64,000 bases of DNA from an uncultured Bulleidia sp. (lineage in GTDB: Bacteria > Bacillota_I > Bacilli_A > Erysipelotrichales > Erysipelotrichaceae): NCBI GenBank assembly GCA_934754415.1, contig CAKVIS010000003.1, forward strand, positions 1 to 64,000. Direction: 5' to 3'. The notes below the pieces were generated by a model. The model ran no database searches and was not told the origin of the DNA. It saw nothing but the letters and a program-made list of their open reading frames with translations. The position numbers and the translations under genes are program-made. Numbering within the stretch: position 1 is the stretch's first letter; every line of letters starts with the position of its first letter. This document shows positions 8,758-18,020 of the stretch, in pieces.

Positions 8758-8766
8758 TGTTATAAT
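8758..8766 (+). promoter_or_regulatory. Extended -10 promoter of ybeY operon
   Basis: TGTTATAAT is a perfect extended -10 element 25 bp before the ybeY ATG. No good -35 hexamer is visible, which is compatible with the extended form. Confidence 0.6.
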
Positions 8767-8790
8767 ATGTACATATCGGAGAAAATAAGT

Positions 8791-9240
8791 ATGGATATTA
8801 CTATTTACAATAGAACAAATACCTCAGCAGAGCAGTGGGAACCAGTATTTAAAAAGATTGCTGCCTCTGCAGAGAAGTTATTACAGTTACCTTCTACCTA
8901 TGAAATCAGTGTGACTTTTGTGCGATCAAGAACAATTCATACCATCAATAAAGAGTACAGAGGGATAGACAGACCTACAGATGTCATCAGTTTTGCAGTC
9001 AATGATGTTCCTGAACTTGTAGATATGCCTGATAAAGATCTTGGTGATTTGTTTATCAATATCGACTATGCAAAACGTCAGGCAAAAAACTATGGCCACA
9101 GCTATGAAAGAGAAGTGGGATTTCTGTTTACACATGGGATGCTGCATTGTCTGGGATATGATCATATGACTCCTGAAGAAGAAAAAGAAATGTTTGATCT
9201 TCAGAATAAGATACTTGATCCTATTCTGCCTCGTATATGA
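8791..9240 (+). CDS. ybeY: Endoribonuclease YbeY (rRNA maturation factor)
   Basis: YbeY is a single-strand-specific metallo-endoribonuclease needed for 16S rRNA 3'-end maturation and ribosome quality control. The 149-residue protein has the zinc motif as THGMLHCLGYDH near residue 115, with the three histidines intact, and the RPTDVISF segment typical of the family. The ATG at 8791 has CGGAGA nine bases upstream; a longer in-frame extension overlaps the promoter. It is the first gene of the ybeY-dgkA-cdd-era-recO run and overlaps dgkA by four bases (ATGA). Confidence 0.95.
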   Translation: MDITIYNRTNTSAEQWEPVFKKIAASAEKLLQLPSTYEISVTFVRSRTIHTINKEYRGIDRPTDVISFAVNDVPELVDMPDKDLGDLFINIDYAKRQAKNYGHSYEREVGFLFTHGMLHCLGYDHMTPEEEKEMFDLQNKILDPILPRI

Positions 9241-9569
9241 TTGCGAAATTCAAACATGCCCTGGATGGCATTTCATGTTGTATGAAAGATAAATCCATTG
9301 TACTGCAATGTGTTTTGGGTTTATGTACCTTCATTTTCTTTGGCTTTTTTGACCTGAATGCAATGGAATGGTGTCTTGTTACAGGGTGTATCGGTGGGGT
9401 CATAGTATTGGAAATTATCAATACATGTATTGAAAAACTATGTGATTTGTATTCTGAAGAACACGATATACGTATTCAGCGTATCAAAGACATGTCTGCA
9501 GGTATGGTACTGACAGGTTGTGTGTTTGCTTTGATTATTAGTGTCATCATCATTGCAAGGAGGATTTAG
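9237..9569 (+). CDS. dgkA: Diacylglycerol/undecaprenol kinase
   Basis: This 110-residue membrane protein has three hydrophobic helices and the family signature LEIINTCIEKLCDL (usually ELINTAIE). Gram-positive members chiefly phosphorylate undecaprenol and so recycle the lipid carrier of cell-wall synthesis; the E. coli enzyme acts on diacylglycerol. The start overlaps the ybeY stop as ATGA. cdd follows two bases after the stop, which marks a tightly coupled operon. Confidence 0.9.
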   Translation: MIAKFKHALDGISCCMKDKSIVLQCVLGLCTFIFFGFFDLNAMEWCLVTGCIGGVIVLEIINTCIEKLCDLYSEEHDIRIQRIKDMSAGMVLTGCVFALIISVIIIARRI

Positions 9570-9571
9570 CT

Positions 9572-9976
9572 ATGTTGACAAAAGAAGAATTATTACAGGA
9601 AGCTTTTAAAGCAATTCATTTTGCGTATGCCCCTTATTCCAGATATCATGTGGGAGCGGCTGTTGAAACAAAAGACGGAAAGATATATCTTGGAGCCAAT
9701 GTGGAAAATGCTTCTTTCGGAGCTACCAGCTGTGCGGAAAGGAATGCCGTATTTGCTGCATATTCTAATGGATACAGAAAAGAAGATATTATCGGTGTGG
9801 CTATTGTTTCAGACGGTGACAGGGTATGTGCACCATGTGGTATCTGCAGACAGGTGTTATGCGAGCTGATTCGGCAGGATACACCTATTTATCTGTCTAA
9901 TGGAAAAGAAGAGGTGACAAGTTCTATAAGAGAACTGTTGCCATTCCAGTTTAATGAGGAGGATGTGAATAGATGA
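9572..9976 (+). CDS. cdd: Cytidine deaminase
   Basis: This 134-residue enzyme deaminates cytidine and deoxycytidine in pyrimidine salvage. The zinc-binding motifs are complete: SCAERNAVF provides the first Cys and the catalytic Glu, and PCGICRQVL provides the other two Cys. This is the homotetrameric form with three zinc cysteines. GGAGG lies just upstream inside dgkA. The stop overlaps era (ATGA). The order dgkA-cdd-era is conserved in Bacillus. Confidence 0.96.
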   Translation: MLTKEELLQEAFKAIHFAYAPYSRYHVGAAVETKDGKIYLGANVENASFGATSCAERNAVFAAYSNGYRKEDIIGVAIVSDGDRVCAPCGICRQVLCELIRQDTPIYLSNGKEEVTSSIRELLPFQFNEEDVNR

Positions 9977-10866
9977 GAAGTGGATTTGTGGCTCTGGCAG
10001 GAAGACCAAATGCAGGAAAAAGTACTTTGATTAATGCACTGGTAGGTGAAAAGATTGCCATTGTTTCAGAAAAAGCACAGACAACCAGAAGCGAAATTCG
10101 TGGTATCTATACAAGTGAAGACTGTCAGATTGTCTTTACAGATACACCAGGTATTCATAAACCTAAAGACAGACTTGGAAGTCGTATGAATAAAGAATCT
10201 ACGGATGTTATACAGGGAGTAGATGTGATTTTTCTGGTAGTGGATGGATCTGTTCCATATTCCACAGGGGATGCTTTTGTACTGAACACAGTAAAAAATG
10301 CACACTTGCCTGTATTTTTAATCATGAACAAAGTGGATAATATGGATAAAGAGGAAATCATCAAAAATTTAAATTCCTGGCAGGAAAGATATGATTTCGC
10401 TGAGTATTTTCCTCTGAGTGCAAAATTTGATCGTACCTTTGATGATTTGATTGCTACTACTGCAAAGTATCTTCCTGAAGGAGGACTTCTGTATCCTGCG
10501 GAAATGATCAGTGACGGAGCTGAAAACTTCAGAATTGCAGAAATGATCAGAGAAAAAGTGTTGTTATGCTGTGAACAGGAAGTTCCACATGCTACAGCAG
10601 TGACTATCGAAGAAAAAGAGTACACTTCCAAGGGATGCAATATTCATGCAACGATTCTGGTGGAAAAAGACGGTCAGAAGGGTATTCTGATTGGTAAGGG
10701 AGGGACCATGCTGAAACGTATTGGTACCATGGCCAGAAAAGATATAGAAAAACTATTAGGCGTACATGTATTTTTGACACTGTATGTACGCAAAGAAGAA
10801 GACTGGAGAAGCAAAGACGCCCGTATTAGCGAATATGGGTATGGTGGTGCATTCCGTAATGAATGA
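9973..10866 (+). CDS. era: GTPase Era
   Basis: Era is an essential GTPase that binds the 3' end of 16S rRNA during 30S assembly. The 297-residue protein shows G1 (GRPNAGKST), G3 (DTPG), G4 (NKVD) and G5 (SAK) in the first 160 residues, and a C-terminal KH domain with GKGGTMLKRIG. The ATG overlaps the cdd stop by four bases, and GAGGA precedes it. The 3' end overlaps recO by eight bases. Confidence 0.97.
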   Translation: MRSGFVALAGRPNAGKSTLINALVGEKIAIVSEKAQTTRSEIRGIYTSEDCQIVFTDTPGIHKPKDRLGSRMNKESTDVIQGVDVIFLVVDGSVPYSTGDAFVLNTVKNAHLPVFLIMNKVDNMDKEEIIKNLNSWQERYDFAEYFPLSAKFDRTFDDLIATTAKYLPEGGLLYPAEMISDGAENFRIAEMIREKVLLCCEQEVPHATAVTIEEKEYTSKGCNIHATILVEKDGQKGILIGKGGTMLKRIGTMARKDIEKLLGVHVFLTLYVRKEEDWRSKDARISEYGYGGAFRNE

Positions 10867-11620
10867 TGAAGTACATGCCATTATTCTCAAACAGATGGAT
10901 TACAGGGAAAAGGATATCCTTGTGACAGCTTTTACTGAAGAATACGGTAAACTGAGTTTTGTGGCAGGTGGTGCAAGAAAGCTGACAAGTAAAAATGCAG
11001 GGGGGATTACCCCGTATGTGCAGGCAGCACTGATGTTTGACTATAAGCCACATATGTCAATGTTTCGGCTTAAAACAGCAAGTATGGTCAAAGCCTATCC
11101 CAAAATACATACAGAGCTTATATATAGTGCTGCATCTGCGGTAGTATGTTCTATGATGGATTTTATGGCTTTGCCGCATAATGAAGACGGGTTGTGTCAA
11201 AAACAGTTTTCATTACTTTCTATGGCTTTGGAACTGTTGGAGACTCATGAAGATCCTCATACTGTATTAAGTCTGTATATTGCGGATGTACTGAACATGT
11301 TTGGATCATCACCTTATGTAGACGGGTGCGCTGTTTGTCATCAGACAAGTGTCAGCAGTATTTCTGTCAGAGACGGTGGTTTTGTGTGTAAAAATCATGC
11401 TGCACTGGAAGATCTTGTAGTATTACCGTCACAAGACTTAAAAAGATTCAGGTTGCTTACCAAAGCAACACTGGAAAGATATCCACTGATTCAGGAAGCG
11501 GCACATGCTACTTTACAGGATGTGGAATATTTTATGATGTTTGCGCATACCTACACGGGTGTTTCTCTGGATGCTTTTATGTTTTATAAACAGGTATGCA
11601 GTTTGAATATGATTGTTTGA
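10859..11620 (+). CDS. recO: DNA repair protein RecO
   Basis: RecO loads RecA onto SSB-coated single-stranded DNA in the RecFOR repair pathway. The 253-residue chain has an N-terminal OB-fold segment beginning MNDEVHAIILKQ and a C-terminal helical domain with a zinc knuckle (CAVCHQ followed by FVCKNH). The ATG at 10859 overlaps era by eight bases and gives the usual family length; longer in-frame starts (ATG at 10838 or 10844, GTG at 10847) cannot be excluded. The gene ends 40 bp before glyS. Confidence 0.93.
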   Translation: MNDEVHAIILKQMDYREKDILVTAFTEEYGKLSFVAGGARKLTSKNAGGITPYVQAALMFDYKPHMSMFRLKTASMVKAYPKIHTELIYSAASAVVCSMMDFMALPHNEDGLCQKQFSLLSMALELLETHEDPHTVLSLYIADVLNMFGSSPYVDGCAVCHQTSVSSISVRDGGFVCKNHAALEDLVVLPSQDLKRFRLLTKATLERYPLIQEAAHATLQDVEYFMMFAHTYTGVSLDAFMFYKQVCSLNMIV

Positions 11621-11660
11621 CGTGTTAAACTGTTATGGATTATAAAGAGGAGAACTTACA

Positions 11661-13043
11661 ATGGAAAAGGAAAAGACATTTGATTTGATTGTATCCCATG
11701 CAAAAAATACAGGATTTGTATTTCAGGGATCAGAAATATACGGCGGTTTAAGTAATACATGGGATTTTGGGCCTTATGGTGTATTACTGAAAGATAATAT
11801 TAAACGTGCATGGCAGAAGAAGTTTATTCAGGAAGATCCGAATAATGTGGAAATTCAGGCTGCTATTTTAATGAATCCAAAAGTATGGGAAGCTTCCGGA
11901 CATTTATCTGGTTTCTCTGATCCATTAATGGATTGTCGTAATTGTCATACAAGACACAGAGCTGACCAGCTGATTGAAGAGTATTCTAAAGGTACAGTTT
12001 CTCCTGAAGGTTGGACAAATCAGCAGATGGAACAGTATATTGAAGAAAACAAAGTTCCATGTCCTGACTGCGGTAAGCATGATTTTACACCTATCCGTCA
12101 GTTCAATCTGATGTTTAAGACTTTCCAGGGCACTCTGGAAGACGCAAAGAATACTGTATATCTGCGTCCTGAAACAGCTCAGGGTATGTTTGTAGATTTC
12201 AAAAATGTACAGAGAGCATATCGTAAAAAACTTCCTTTCGGTATTGGGCAGATTGGTAAATCTTTCAGAAATGAAATTACACCTGGTAACTTTATTTTCC
12301 GTACAAGAGAATTTGAACAGATGGAAATGGAATTCTTCTGTGCTCCTGGAACAGATATGGAATGGTTCAGTTATTGGAGACAATTCTGCATGAACTGGAT
12401 TCTGGAATTAGGCGGAACAAAAGAAAATCTTCGCTTCAGAGATCATGAACAGGAAGAATTATCTTTCTATTCCACAGGAACAACGGATATCGAATATAAG
12501 TTCCCATGGGGATGGGGTGAACTCTGGGGAATTGCTGACAGAACAAATTATGACCTTACTCAGCATCAGAACCACTCTGGTAAGGATCTGACATATCTTG
12601 ATCCTACAACTAATGAAAAATTCCTTCCATATGTTGTTGAACCTGCAGTAGGTGTAGAACGTTTATTCTTCATGTTCTTTACAGATGCTTATGATGAGGA
12701 AACACTGGAAAGCGGAGATACACGTATTGTCATGCATTTCCATCCTGCCCTTGCTCCAATGAAAGCAGCTATTCTTCCATTAAAGAAGAAAGCTCATGGA
12801 GAAAAGGCACAGGAAATCTACAGAGATCTTTCTGTTGATTTCCCTGTAAGTTATGATGATGCCGGTTCTATCGGTAAACGTTACCGTCGTATGGATGAAG
12901 TAGGTACACCATACTGTCTGACAGTAGATGATCAGACACTTGAAGACGGAACAGTAACAATTCGTGACAGAGATACCATGGCACAGGAGCGTATTACTAT
13001 TGACGAAGCACGTCAGAAGATTTTAGCTGCTATTCGTATCTAG
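11661..13043 (+). CDS. glyS: Glycyl-tRNA synthetase (single-chain, class II)
   Basis: This 460-residue enzyme is the alpha2 type of glycyl-tRNA synthetase. It carries class II motifs such as motif 2 around FRNEITPGNFIFRTREF, and a C-terminal anticodon-binding domain. A zinc-like CxxC pair (CRNC, then CPDC) lies near residues 92-130. AGAGGAGAAC precedes the ATG. No T-box is visible upstream, in contrast to tyrS. The position next to recO and dnaG matches Bacillus and its relatives. Confidence 0.96.
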   Translation: MEKEKTFDLIVSHAKNTGFVFQGSEIYGGLSNTWDFGPYGVLLKDNIKRAWQKKFIQEDPNNVEIQAAILMNPKVWEASGHLSGFSDPLMDCRNCHTRHRADQLIEEYSKGTVSPEGWTNQQMEQYIEENKVPCPDCGKHDFTPIRQFNLMFKTFQGTLEDAKNTVYLRPETAQGMFVDFKNVQRAYRKKLPFGIGQIGKSFRNEITPGNFIFRTREFEQMEMEFFCAPGTDMEWFSYWRQFCMNWILELGGTKENLRFRDHEQEELSFYSTGTTDIEYKFPWGWGELWGIADRTNYDLTQHQNHSGKDLTYLDPTTNEKFLPYVVEPAVGVERLFFMFFTDAYDEETLESGDTRIVMHFHPALAPMKAAILPLKKKAHGEKAQEIYRDLSVDFPVSYDDAGSIGKRYRRMDEVGTPYCLTVDDQTLEDGTVTIRDRDTMAQERITIDEARQKILAAIRI

Positions 13044-13053
13044 AAAGAGGAAA

Positions 13054-14805
13054 ATGGCATATTTTAGTCAGGAAGAATTAAATAGTATTCGTGAAAAGGC
13101 AGACATTGTAGATGTTGTGAGTCACTACATACCGGTAGAAAAGCACAACAATTCCTACAGGGCAGTCTGTCCTTTTCATGATGATCATGATCCCTCTATG
13201 AACCTGAACCCAAATATGCAGATTTATAAATGCTTTGCATGCGGTGCCGGAGGCAATGTATTCAGTTTTGTGCAGAATTATGAACATGTATCTTTTGTAC
13301 AGGCTGTGGAAACTGTAGCAAATCTGGTAGGGGTAAGTGTCAGTACGCATGCCTCTGCATCTTTACCACAGGCAGACCCGCAACATGCAAGGTATTATAC
13401 ACTGTTACAGGATGCCATCAAATTTTCCATGTATGAGCTGAACAGTGAAGAAGCAGAAAAAGAAAAAGCCTATCTTGAAAAAAGAGGACTGAATGAAAAG
13501 GTAAGAGAAAAATTTGAAATAGGGTATATCCCGGACCATAATAAGCTGTACAGGTTTTTACATGCCAAAGAATACAGTGATGCTGATATGATTGCTGTAA
13601 ATCTTGCCAGAAATACAGAATCCGGTATTCAGGATGTGTTTTATAAACGTATTACCTTTCCTATTCACGATGAAAACGGTCATCCTATAGGCTTCAGTGC
13701 AAGATCTATAGATCCTAACAATCCTTCAAAATACATCAATACCACCAATACTGATATCTATGTGAAGGGAAATGTGGTTTTTAATGCCCATAGAGCAAAA
13801 CAGGAAGCACGTCGTCAAAGAAAAATTTATCTCTGCGAGGGAGTGACGGATGTAATTGCCTTTGATACGGCAGGAATTTCCAATGCAGTATGCACACTGG
13901 GTACTTCCTGCACCAATGAACAGATGAGAGCGATTAAGAAGATGTCGCGCGAAGTAGTATTCTGTTATGACGGTGATAATGCCGGTCAGCATGCCACCAT
14001 GCGTGGTATTCAGATGGCACTGGATATTGGGTGTCAGGTAAGCGTTGTAGAAAATAAAACGGGTAAAGATCCTGATGAAATTGTAAGGCAGGATGGGAAA
14101 GAAGCTTTACTGGCAATGGTTTCAAAACCGATCAGCTGGATAGAATTTGCCCTGCAATATGAGGAATCACGTACAAACATGGATTCTTATCTGGAGAAGA
14201 AAGCATATGTGGAAAAAGCACAGCAGTATATTTCCAGACTGCAGGATGATATCAGTAAGAAGTATTTTACAGATCTGGTTTCCAAAAAGACAGGATTTGA
14301 AGTTTCTGTTCAGGCTTCTGTAGCACCGGTGGATGTAAAGCCTTCTGCAATTGTCAGAAAAGTAGTACCTGATGGTATTGCCATTGCTCAGGAACAGATT
14401 TTATGTATGATGTTAAAATACCCATCAGCCTGCCGTATCTATGAAGATGAGCTTGGGTATTTGCTGGATCCAAAGGATCAGGCACTGGCTATTCGCATTT
14501 TAAATCATGTGCATAAAACAGGCATGTGTGATCCGCAGGTGTTAATGGATGAATGTGAAGAACAAGAACTTCAGAATCTTCTGACTTCCATTTTATCCAG
14601 TGATATGTACTCCATGGAGCTGGATGAAAGTGTGCTGAGAGGCATGATGAATAAAGTCAGATATGCCTATCTCCTTGATGAAAAGAAATCTTTACTTGAG
14701 CAGATGTCTTCCACTTTAAACCCTGATACAAGGGCAATGCTCATGCGTAAATATACAAGTTGTTTACAAAAATTAAGGGGGTATATCCATGAAGAAGATC
14801 ATTAA
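13054..14805 (+). CDS. dnaG: DNA primase
   Basis: DnaG makes RNA primers for replication. The 583-residue protein has the N-terminal zinc finger (Cys39, His42, Cys60, Cys63), a TOPRIM core (EGVTDVIAF, then CYDGDNAG) and a C-terminal helical domain that would bind the replicative helicase. An AGAGGA site precedes the ATG, ten bases after glyS. Its end overlaps rpoD by 17 nt, so primase and sigma factor are translationally linked, as in the macromolecular synthesis operon. Confidence 0.97.
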   Translation: MAYFSQEELNSIREKADIVDVVSHYIPVEKHNNSYRAVCPFHDDHDPSMNLNPNMQIYKCFACGAGGNVFSFVQNYEHVSFVQAVETVANLVGVSVSTHASASLPQADPQHARYYTLLQDAIKFSMYELNSEEAEKEKAYLEKRGLNEKVREKFEIGYIPDHNKLYRFLHAKEYSDADMIAVNLARNTESGIQDVFYKRITFPIHDENGHPIGFSARSIDPNNPSKYINTTNTDIYVKGNVVFNAHRAKQEARRQRKIYLCEGVTDVIAFDTAGISNAVCTLGTSCTNEQMRAIKKMSREVVFCYDGDNAGQHATMRGIQMALDIGCQVSVVENKTGKDPDEIVRQDGKEALLAMVSKPISWIEFALQYEESRTNMDSYLEKKAYVEKAQQYISRLQDDISKKYFTDLVSKKTGFEVSVQASVAPVDVKPSAIVRKVVPDGIAIAQEQILCMMLKYPSACRIYEDELGYLLDPKDQALAIRILNHVHKTGMCDPQVLMDECEEQELQNLLTSILSSDMYSMELDESVLRGMMNKVRYAYLLDEKKSLLEQMSSTLNPDTRAMLMRKYTSCLQKLRGYIHEEDH

Positions 14806-15964
14806 TACAAAAAAAGAAATTCAGGTGATTGCACCAGTGAAAACCCTGGATGAATTAAAAGAGGAATACTTAAAGACGTATCAGAAAGACGGTATGCTGT
14901 ACCAGAAGGATGTTGTTGCCTCACTGGAAAAACTGGATATGTCTGATGAAGATATGGACCTTTTATGGGATTGGTTTTCTCAGCAGGGGATTATTATTTC
15001 TGAAGAAGATGACATTGAAGAGGAATTGCTGGAAGAGGATACTGAAGATGATTCCGATGATTTTATTGCGGATATGAAGAAAAAATATGCGTTGGATGAT
15101 GTCATGGTTTCTGATACTCAGGTGCAACTGAATGATCCTGTAAAGATGTACCTGAAAGAAATCGGAAGGGTACCTCTTTTAAAACCTGAAGATGAACCTG
15201 CTATTGCTAAACGCATAGAAGAAGGAGATGAAGAAGCTAAGAACCTTCTGATTTCTGCCAACCTGAGACTTGTGGTCTCCATCGCTAAAAAATATGTAGG
15301 CAGAGGTATGCAGTTTCTGGATCTGATCCAGGAAGGGAATATGGGACTTGTAAAGGCTGTAGAAAAATTTGATTATAAAAAAGGATTTAAATTTTCTACA
15401 TATGCTACATGGTGGATTCGTCAGGCAATCACAAGAGCCATTGCGGATCAGGCACGAACAATTCGCATTCCTGTACATATGGTGGAAACTATCAATAAAT
15501 TATCCAGAGTACAAAGACAGCTGCTGCAGGAGTTAGGAAGAGAGCCGACAGCAGAAGAAATTTCAGAACGTATGGATGGTCTTACACCGGAAAAGGTACG
15601 TGAAATACAGAAAGTGGCTCTGGAACCAGTTTCTCTTGAGACACCTGTAGGAGATGAAGATGATTCACATCTGGGAGATTTCCTCGAGGATAAAGGTGCG
15701 GTTTCTCCGGACAGTTATGCAAATAATCAGTTATTGAAAGAAGAATTGGATATAGTGTTAAGTGATCTTACGGAAAGGGAAGAAAAGGTTCTGCGTTTAC
15801 GTTTCGGACTTGTGGATGGGCAAACACGTACTTTAGAAGAAGTAGGTAAAGAGTTTAATGTCACAAGGGAAAGAATACGTCAGATAGAGGCAAAGGCTAT
15901 ACGTAAGCTGAAGGCTCCAGGACGTTCCAAGCGCTTGAAACCTTTCAGAGATACAGATGAATAG
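14789..15964 (+). CDS. rpoD: Primary sigma factor SigA/RpoD
   Basis: This is the housekeeping sigma-70 factor (391 residues). It has region 1.1 at the N-terminus, an acidic linker, region 1.2, the -10-binding region 2 (GLVKAVEKFDYKKGFKFSTY and ATWWIRQAITRA), region 3 and region 4 with VTRERIRQIEAKA, which reads the -35 box. The ATG at 14789 lies inside dnaG and follows AAGGGGG. It overlaps trmK by eight bases. The many TATAAT boxes in this window fit its expected specificity. Confidence 0.98.
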   Translation: MKKIINTKKEIQVIAPVKTLDELKEEYLKTYQKDGMLYQKDVVASLEKLDMSDEDMDLLWDWFSQQGIIISEEDDIEEELLEEDTEDDSDDFIADMKKKYALDDVMVSDTQVQLNDPVKMYLKEIGRVPLLKPEDEPAIAKRIEEGDEEAKNLLISANLRLVVSIAKKYVGRGMQFLDLIQEGNMGLVKAVEKFDYKKGFKFSTYATWWIRQAITRAIADQARTIRIPVHMVETINKLSRVQRQLLQELGREPTAEEISERMDGLTPEKVREIQKVALEPVSLETPVGDEDDSHLGDFLEDKGAVSPDSYANNQLLKEELDIVLSDLTEREEKVLRLRFGLVDGQTRTLEEVGKEFNVTRERIRQIEAKAIRKLKAPGRSKRLKPFRDTDE

Positions 15965-16628
15965 AATTGAATGCATTACTTCCATGATACAGCCTTGTAC
16001 TGTACTTGCAGATATTGGCTCTGATCATGGTTTATTACCGGTTCTTGCAGTACAGAAGGGACTTGCACAGAAAGCATATGCGTGTGATATTGCCAAAGGA
16101 CCGCTGGACAGCGCTACAAAGAATATTGAACAATATGGTCTTCAGCAACACATTTCTACTATTTTATCCAATGGTTTTGAACATGTACCTCAGGATATTC
16201 AATGTGCCGTGATTGCCGGTATGGGATGTAAGACGGCAATTGGTATTCTGGAACAGGGAGAAAGGCATATCTGTTCTTTACAGCAGATACTGGTGGAAGT
16301 GAATAATGATGTGGAGCAGTTTCGCTACTGGCTGTCTTCAAAACATTACACAATTATGGAGGAAAAAGTGATAGAAGACAGAGGGCATGAGTATATCTGT
16401 ATTTCTTTCAGCTCTTTGTATCATGAAGAATATACTCCTCAGCAATGTGTTCTCGGTCCCTGTCTTATGGAGCATCCGGACACATATTATCTGCAGTATT
16501 GCAGACACAGAGCAGAAAAACTTGCATTTATACTTTCAAAAAGGAAGGATGACAGCGAAGAAACAATGGAATTACAAAAAAGATACCAATGGTATCTTGA
16601 GGCATCACAACAGGAACAGGGTGCATAA
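15957..16628 (+). CDS. trmK: tRNA (adenine22-N1)-methyltransferase TrmK
   Basis: TrmK methylates N1 of A22 in tRNA with S-adenosylmethionine. The 223-residue protein has a Rossmann-type SAM site starting DIGSDHGLLPV near residue 20, followed by VAIAGMG-like and helical C-terminal segments. It overlaps rpoD by eight bases, the same neighbour relation as Bacillus sigA-trmK. The usual next gene (Nif3-like protein) is absent here; a strong terminator ends the operon. Confidence 0.93.
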   Translation: MNRIECITSMIQPCTVLADIGSDHGLLPVLAVQKGLAQKAYACDIAKGPLDSATKNIEQYGLQQHISTILSNGFEHVPQDIQCAVIAGMGCKTAIGILEQGERHICSLQQILVEVNNDVEQFRYWLSSKHYTIMEEKVIEDRGHEYICISFSSLYHEEYTPQQCVLGPCLMEHPDTYYLQYCRHRAEKLAFILSKRKDDSEETMELQKRYQWYLEASQQEQGA

Positions 16629-16641
16629 CTGTTCCTGTTTT
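16611..16641 (+). terminator. Terminator after trmK
   Basis: The nine-base perfect stem CAGGAACAG/CTGTTCCTG straddles the trmK stop codon and is followed by TTTTTC. Confidence 0.8.
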
Positions 16642-16653
16642 TCATACAGGTAA

Positions 16654-16680
16654 GAAAAAAAGAAGGCTGAGCCTTCTTTT
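16654..16680 (-). terminator. Terminator after rpsT
   Basis: The eight-base stem AAGAAGGC/GCCTTCTT with a TGA loop has a run of seven Ts on the minus strand and also Ts on plus, so it serves rpsT and may back up the trmK terminator. Confidence 0.8.
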
Positions 16681-16690
16681 TGTTTCTGTA

Positions 16691-16954
16691 TTAACCAATG
16701 TTATTAATAGCCTGCTGAAGTCTGGATTTCTGACGAGCAACGTAGTTCTTCTTTTTGATACCACTGATGATGGATTTATCAAGAAGTTTAGAAGCTGTAT
16801 TGAAAGCAACAGTAGCAGCTTCCTTATCGTTTGCAGCAACTGCAACTTTTACAGCTTTGATTGCTGTCTTAAGAGCACTCTTTTCACCTGCTTTTGCGTT
16901 CTGCTTCTTCAGGTTTGTCAGTGCACGTTTCTTCTGAGATTTGATATTTGCCAT
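16691..16954 (-). CDS. rpsT: 30S ribosomal protein S20
   Basis: This basic, alanine- and lysine-rich 87-residue protein is bS20, a primary binder of 16S rRNA. It starts MANIKSQKKRALTN, the usual opening. The start codon is preceded by CGGAGGTG. It is a single-gene unit with its own promoter and terminator, divergent from fmt. Confidence 0.97.
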   Translation of the reverse strand: MANIKSQKKRALTNLKKQNAKAGEKSALKTAIKAVKVAVAANDKEAATVAFNTASKLLDKSIISGIKKKNYVARQKSRLQQAINNIG

Positions 16955-16988
16955 AATAACACCTCCGTTCTTATTTATCGCGTAAGCA

Positions 16989-17016
16989 ATTATAACAGAG
17001 AATAAAGAAATTGCAA
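16989..17016 (-). promoter_or_regulatory. Sigma-A promoter of rpsT
   Basis: On the minus strand TTGCAA (17011-17016) and TATAAT (16989-16994) are spaced by 16 bp, about 35 bp before the start codon. Confidence 0.75.
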
Positions 17017-17026
17017 TAAAAAAGGA

Positions 17027-17057
17027 TTGTACCAGTACTGGACATATCTAGTATAAT
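17027..17057 (+). promoter_or_regulatory. Promoter of fmt-lepA-hemW
   Basis: A perfect TATAAT (17052-17057) lies 24 bp before the fmt start. TTGTAC at 17027 would give a long 19-bp spacer, so the -35 is weak. A 10-bp palindrome CCAGTACTGG (17032-17041) lies in the spacer. Confidence 0.55.
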
Positions 17058-17081
17058 AGTCACATTGAGGAGGATTTGCAC

Positions 17082-18020
17082 ATGGACACAACTAAAATTA
17101 TCTTTTTTGGAACAACAGATTTCTCATGTGATATATTACAGGCATTGTATAATCAGCAGTATAACGTAGTGGCTGCTGTGGCTCAGCCTGACAGACCTGC
17201 AGGCCGTAAACATCGTATTGTGCCTACACCTGTACATGCTTTGTGTGATACATTACAGATTCCATGTTTACAGATAGAACATTTGAAGACTGAATGGGAA
17301 GTACTTAAGGAGTATGCTCCGGACCTCATTATTACCTGTGCCTATGGGCAGTTGGTTCCTGATGAGGTGCTCGCATTACCACAGCTTGGATGTCTGAACA
17401 TTCATCCGTCTTTATTGCCAAAATACAGAGGGGCGGCACCAATGCATTATGCTATTTTAAATGGTGACAGTGAAACAGGCGTAACTTTGATGGAAATGGT
17501 ACATAAAATGGATGCGGGAAAGATTTATGCACAGAACAGAATTTCCATCGGTGAAGATGAGACATTGCAACAACTGGAAGGACGCTTGAAGCAGGCTTCA
17601 GTATCCTTGCTTACAGAAGCTTTACCAAAATATCTGCGTAAAGAACTCCCGGGTATTCCTCAGGATGAACAGGCTGTAACCTTTTCTTCCATGATATCCA
17701 GAGAAATGGAATGTGTTTCCTTTGAAAAGGAACCTGTAGATGTTTTGTATAACCATATTCGTGCTTTGATTGACTGGCCATTGCCATATGGCATGCTGGA
17801 TGGTAAACGTGTTAAGTTCTTTGAAGTAAGAAAAGAAATCAAAGAAGCTCAGGAAGCACCAGGCACTGTTCTTGGTTTTAAGAAAGGCTACATGGAAGTG
17901 GCTGCCAAAGGTGGTATTTTAAGAGTGTATTCGTTACAATTGGAAGGCAAAAAACGCATGGATGCCAACAGTTTTGCTAACGGCTATGCAGATGAAGTGA
18001 CAGGAAAGAGATTTGCGTAA
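17082..18020 (+). CDS. fmt: Methionyl-tRNA formyltransferase
   Basis: Fmt formylates initiator Met-tRNA using 10-formyltetrahydrofolate. The 312-residue protein has the N-terminal formyltransferase fold with NIHPSLLPKYRGAAP, which contains the catalytic Asn and His, and a C-terminal tRNA-binding barrel. The ATG at 17082 has GAGGAGGA eight bases upstream; a TTG two codons earlier is too close. The stop overlaps the lepA start by one base. Fmt is more often next to def or rsmB; here it leads lepA and hemW. Confidence 0.95.
   Translation: MDTTKIIFFGTTDFSCDILQALYNQQYNVVAAVAQPDRPAGRKHRIVPTPVHALCDTLQIPCLQIEHLKTEWEVLKEYAPDLIITCAYGQLVPDEVLALPQLGCLNIHPSLLPKYRGAAPMHYAILNGDSETGVTLMEMVHKMDAGKIYAQNRISIGEDETLQQLEGRLKQASVSLLTEALPKYLRKELPGIPQDEQAVTFSSMISREMECVSFEKEPVDVLYNHIRALIDWPLPYGMLDGKRVKFFEVRKEIKEAQEAPGTVLGFKKGYMEVAAKGGILRVYSLQLEGKKRMDANSFANGYADEVTGKRFA

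Noticed and set aside
11617..11646. TTGACG and TATAAA as a glyS promoter
   Set aside because: With this -10 box transcription would begin inside or after the ribosome site of glyS, so it is more likely a chance match within a continuous operon.
17032..17041. Palindrome CCAGTACTGG in the fmt promoter
   Set aside because: Only ten bases, matching no known operator I can name. Such palindromes are expected by chance at this size.
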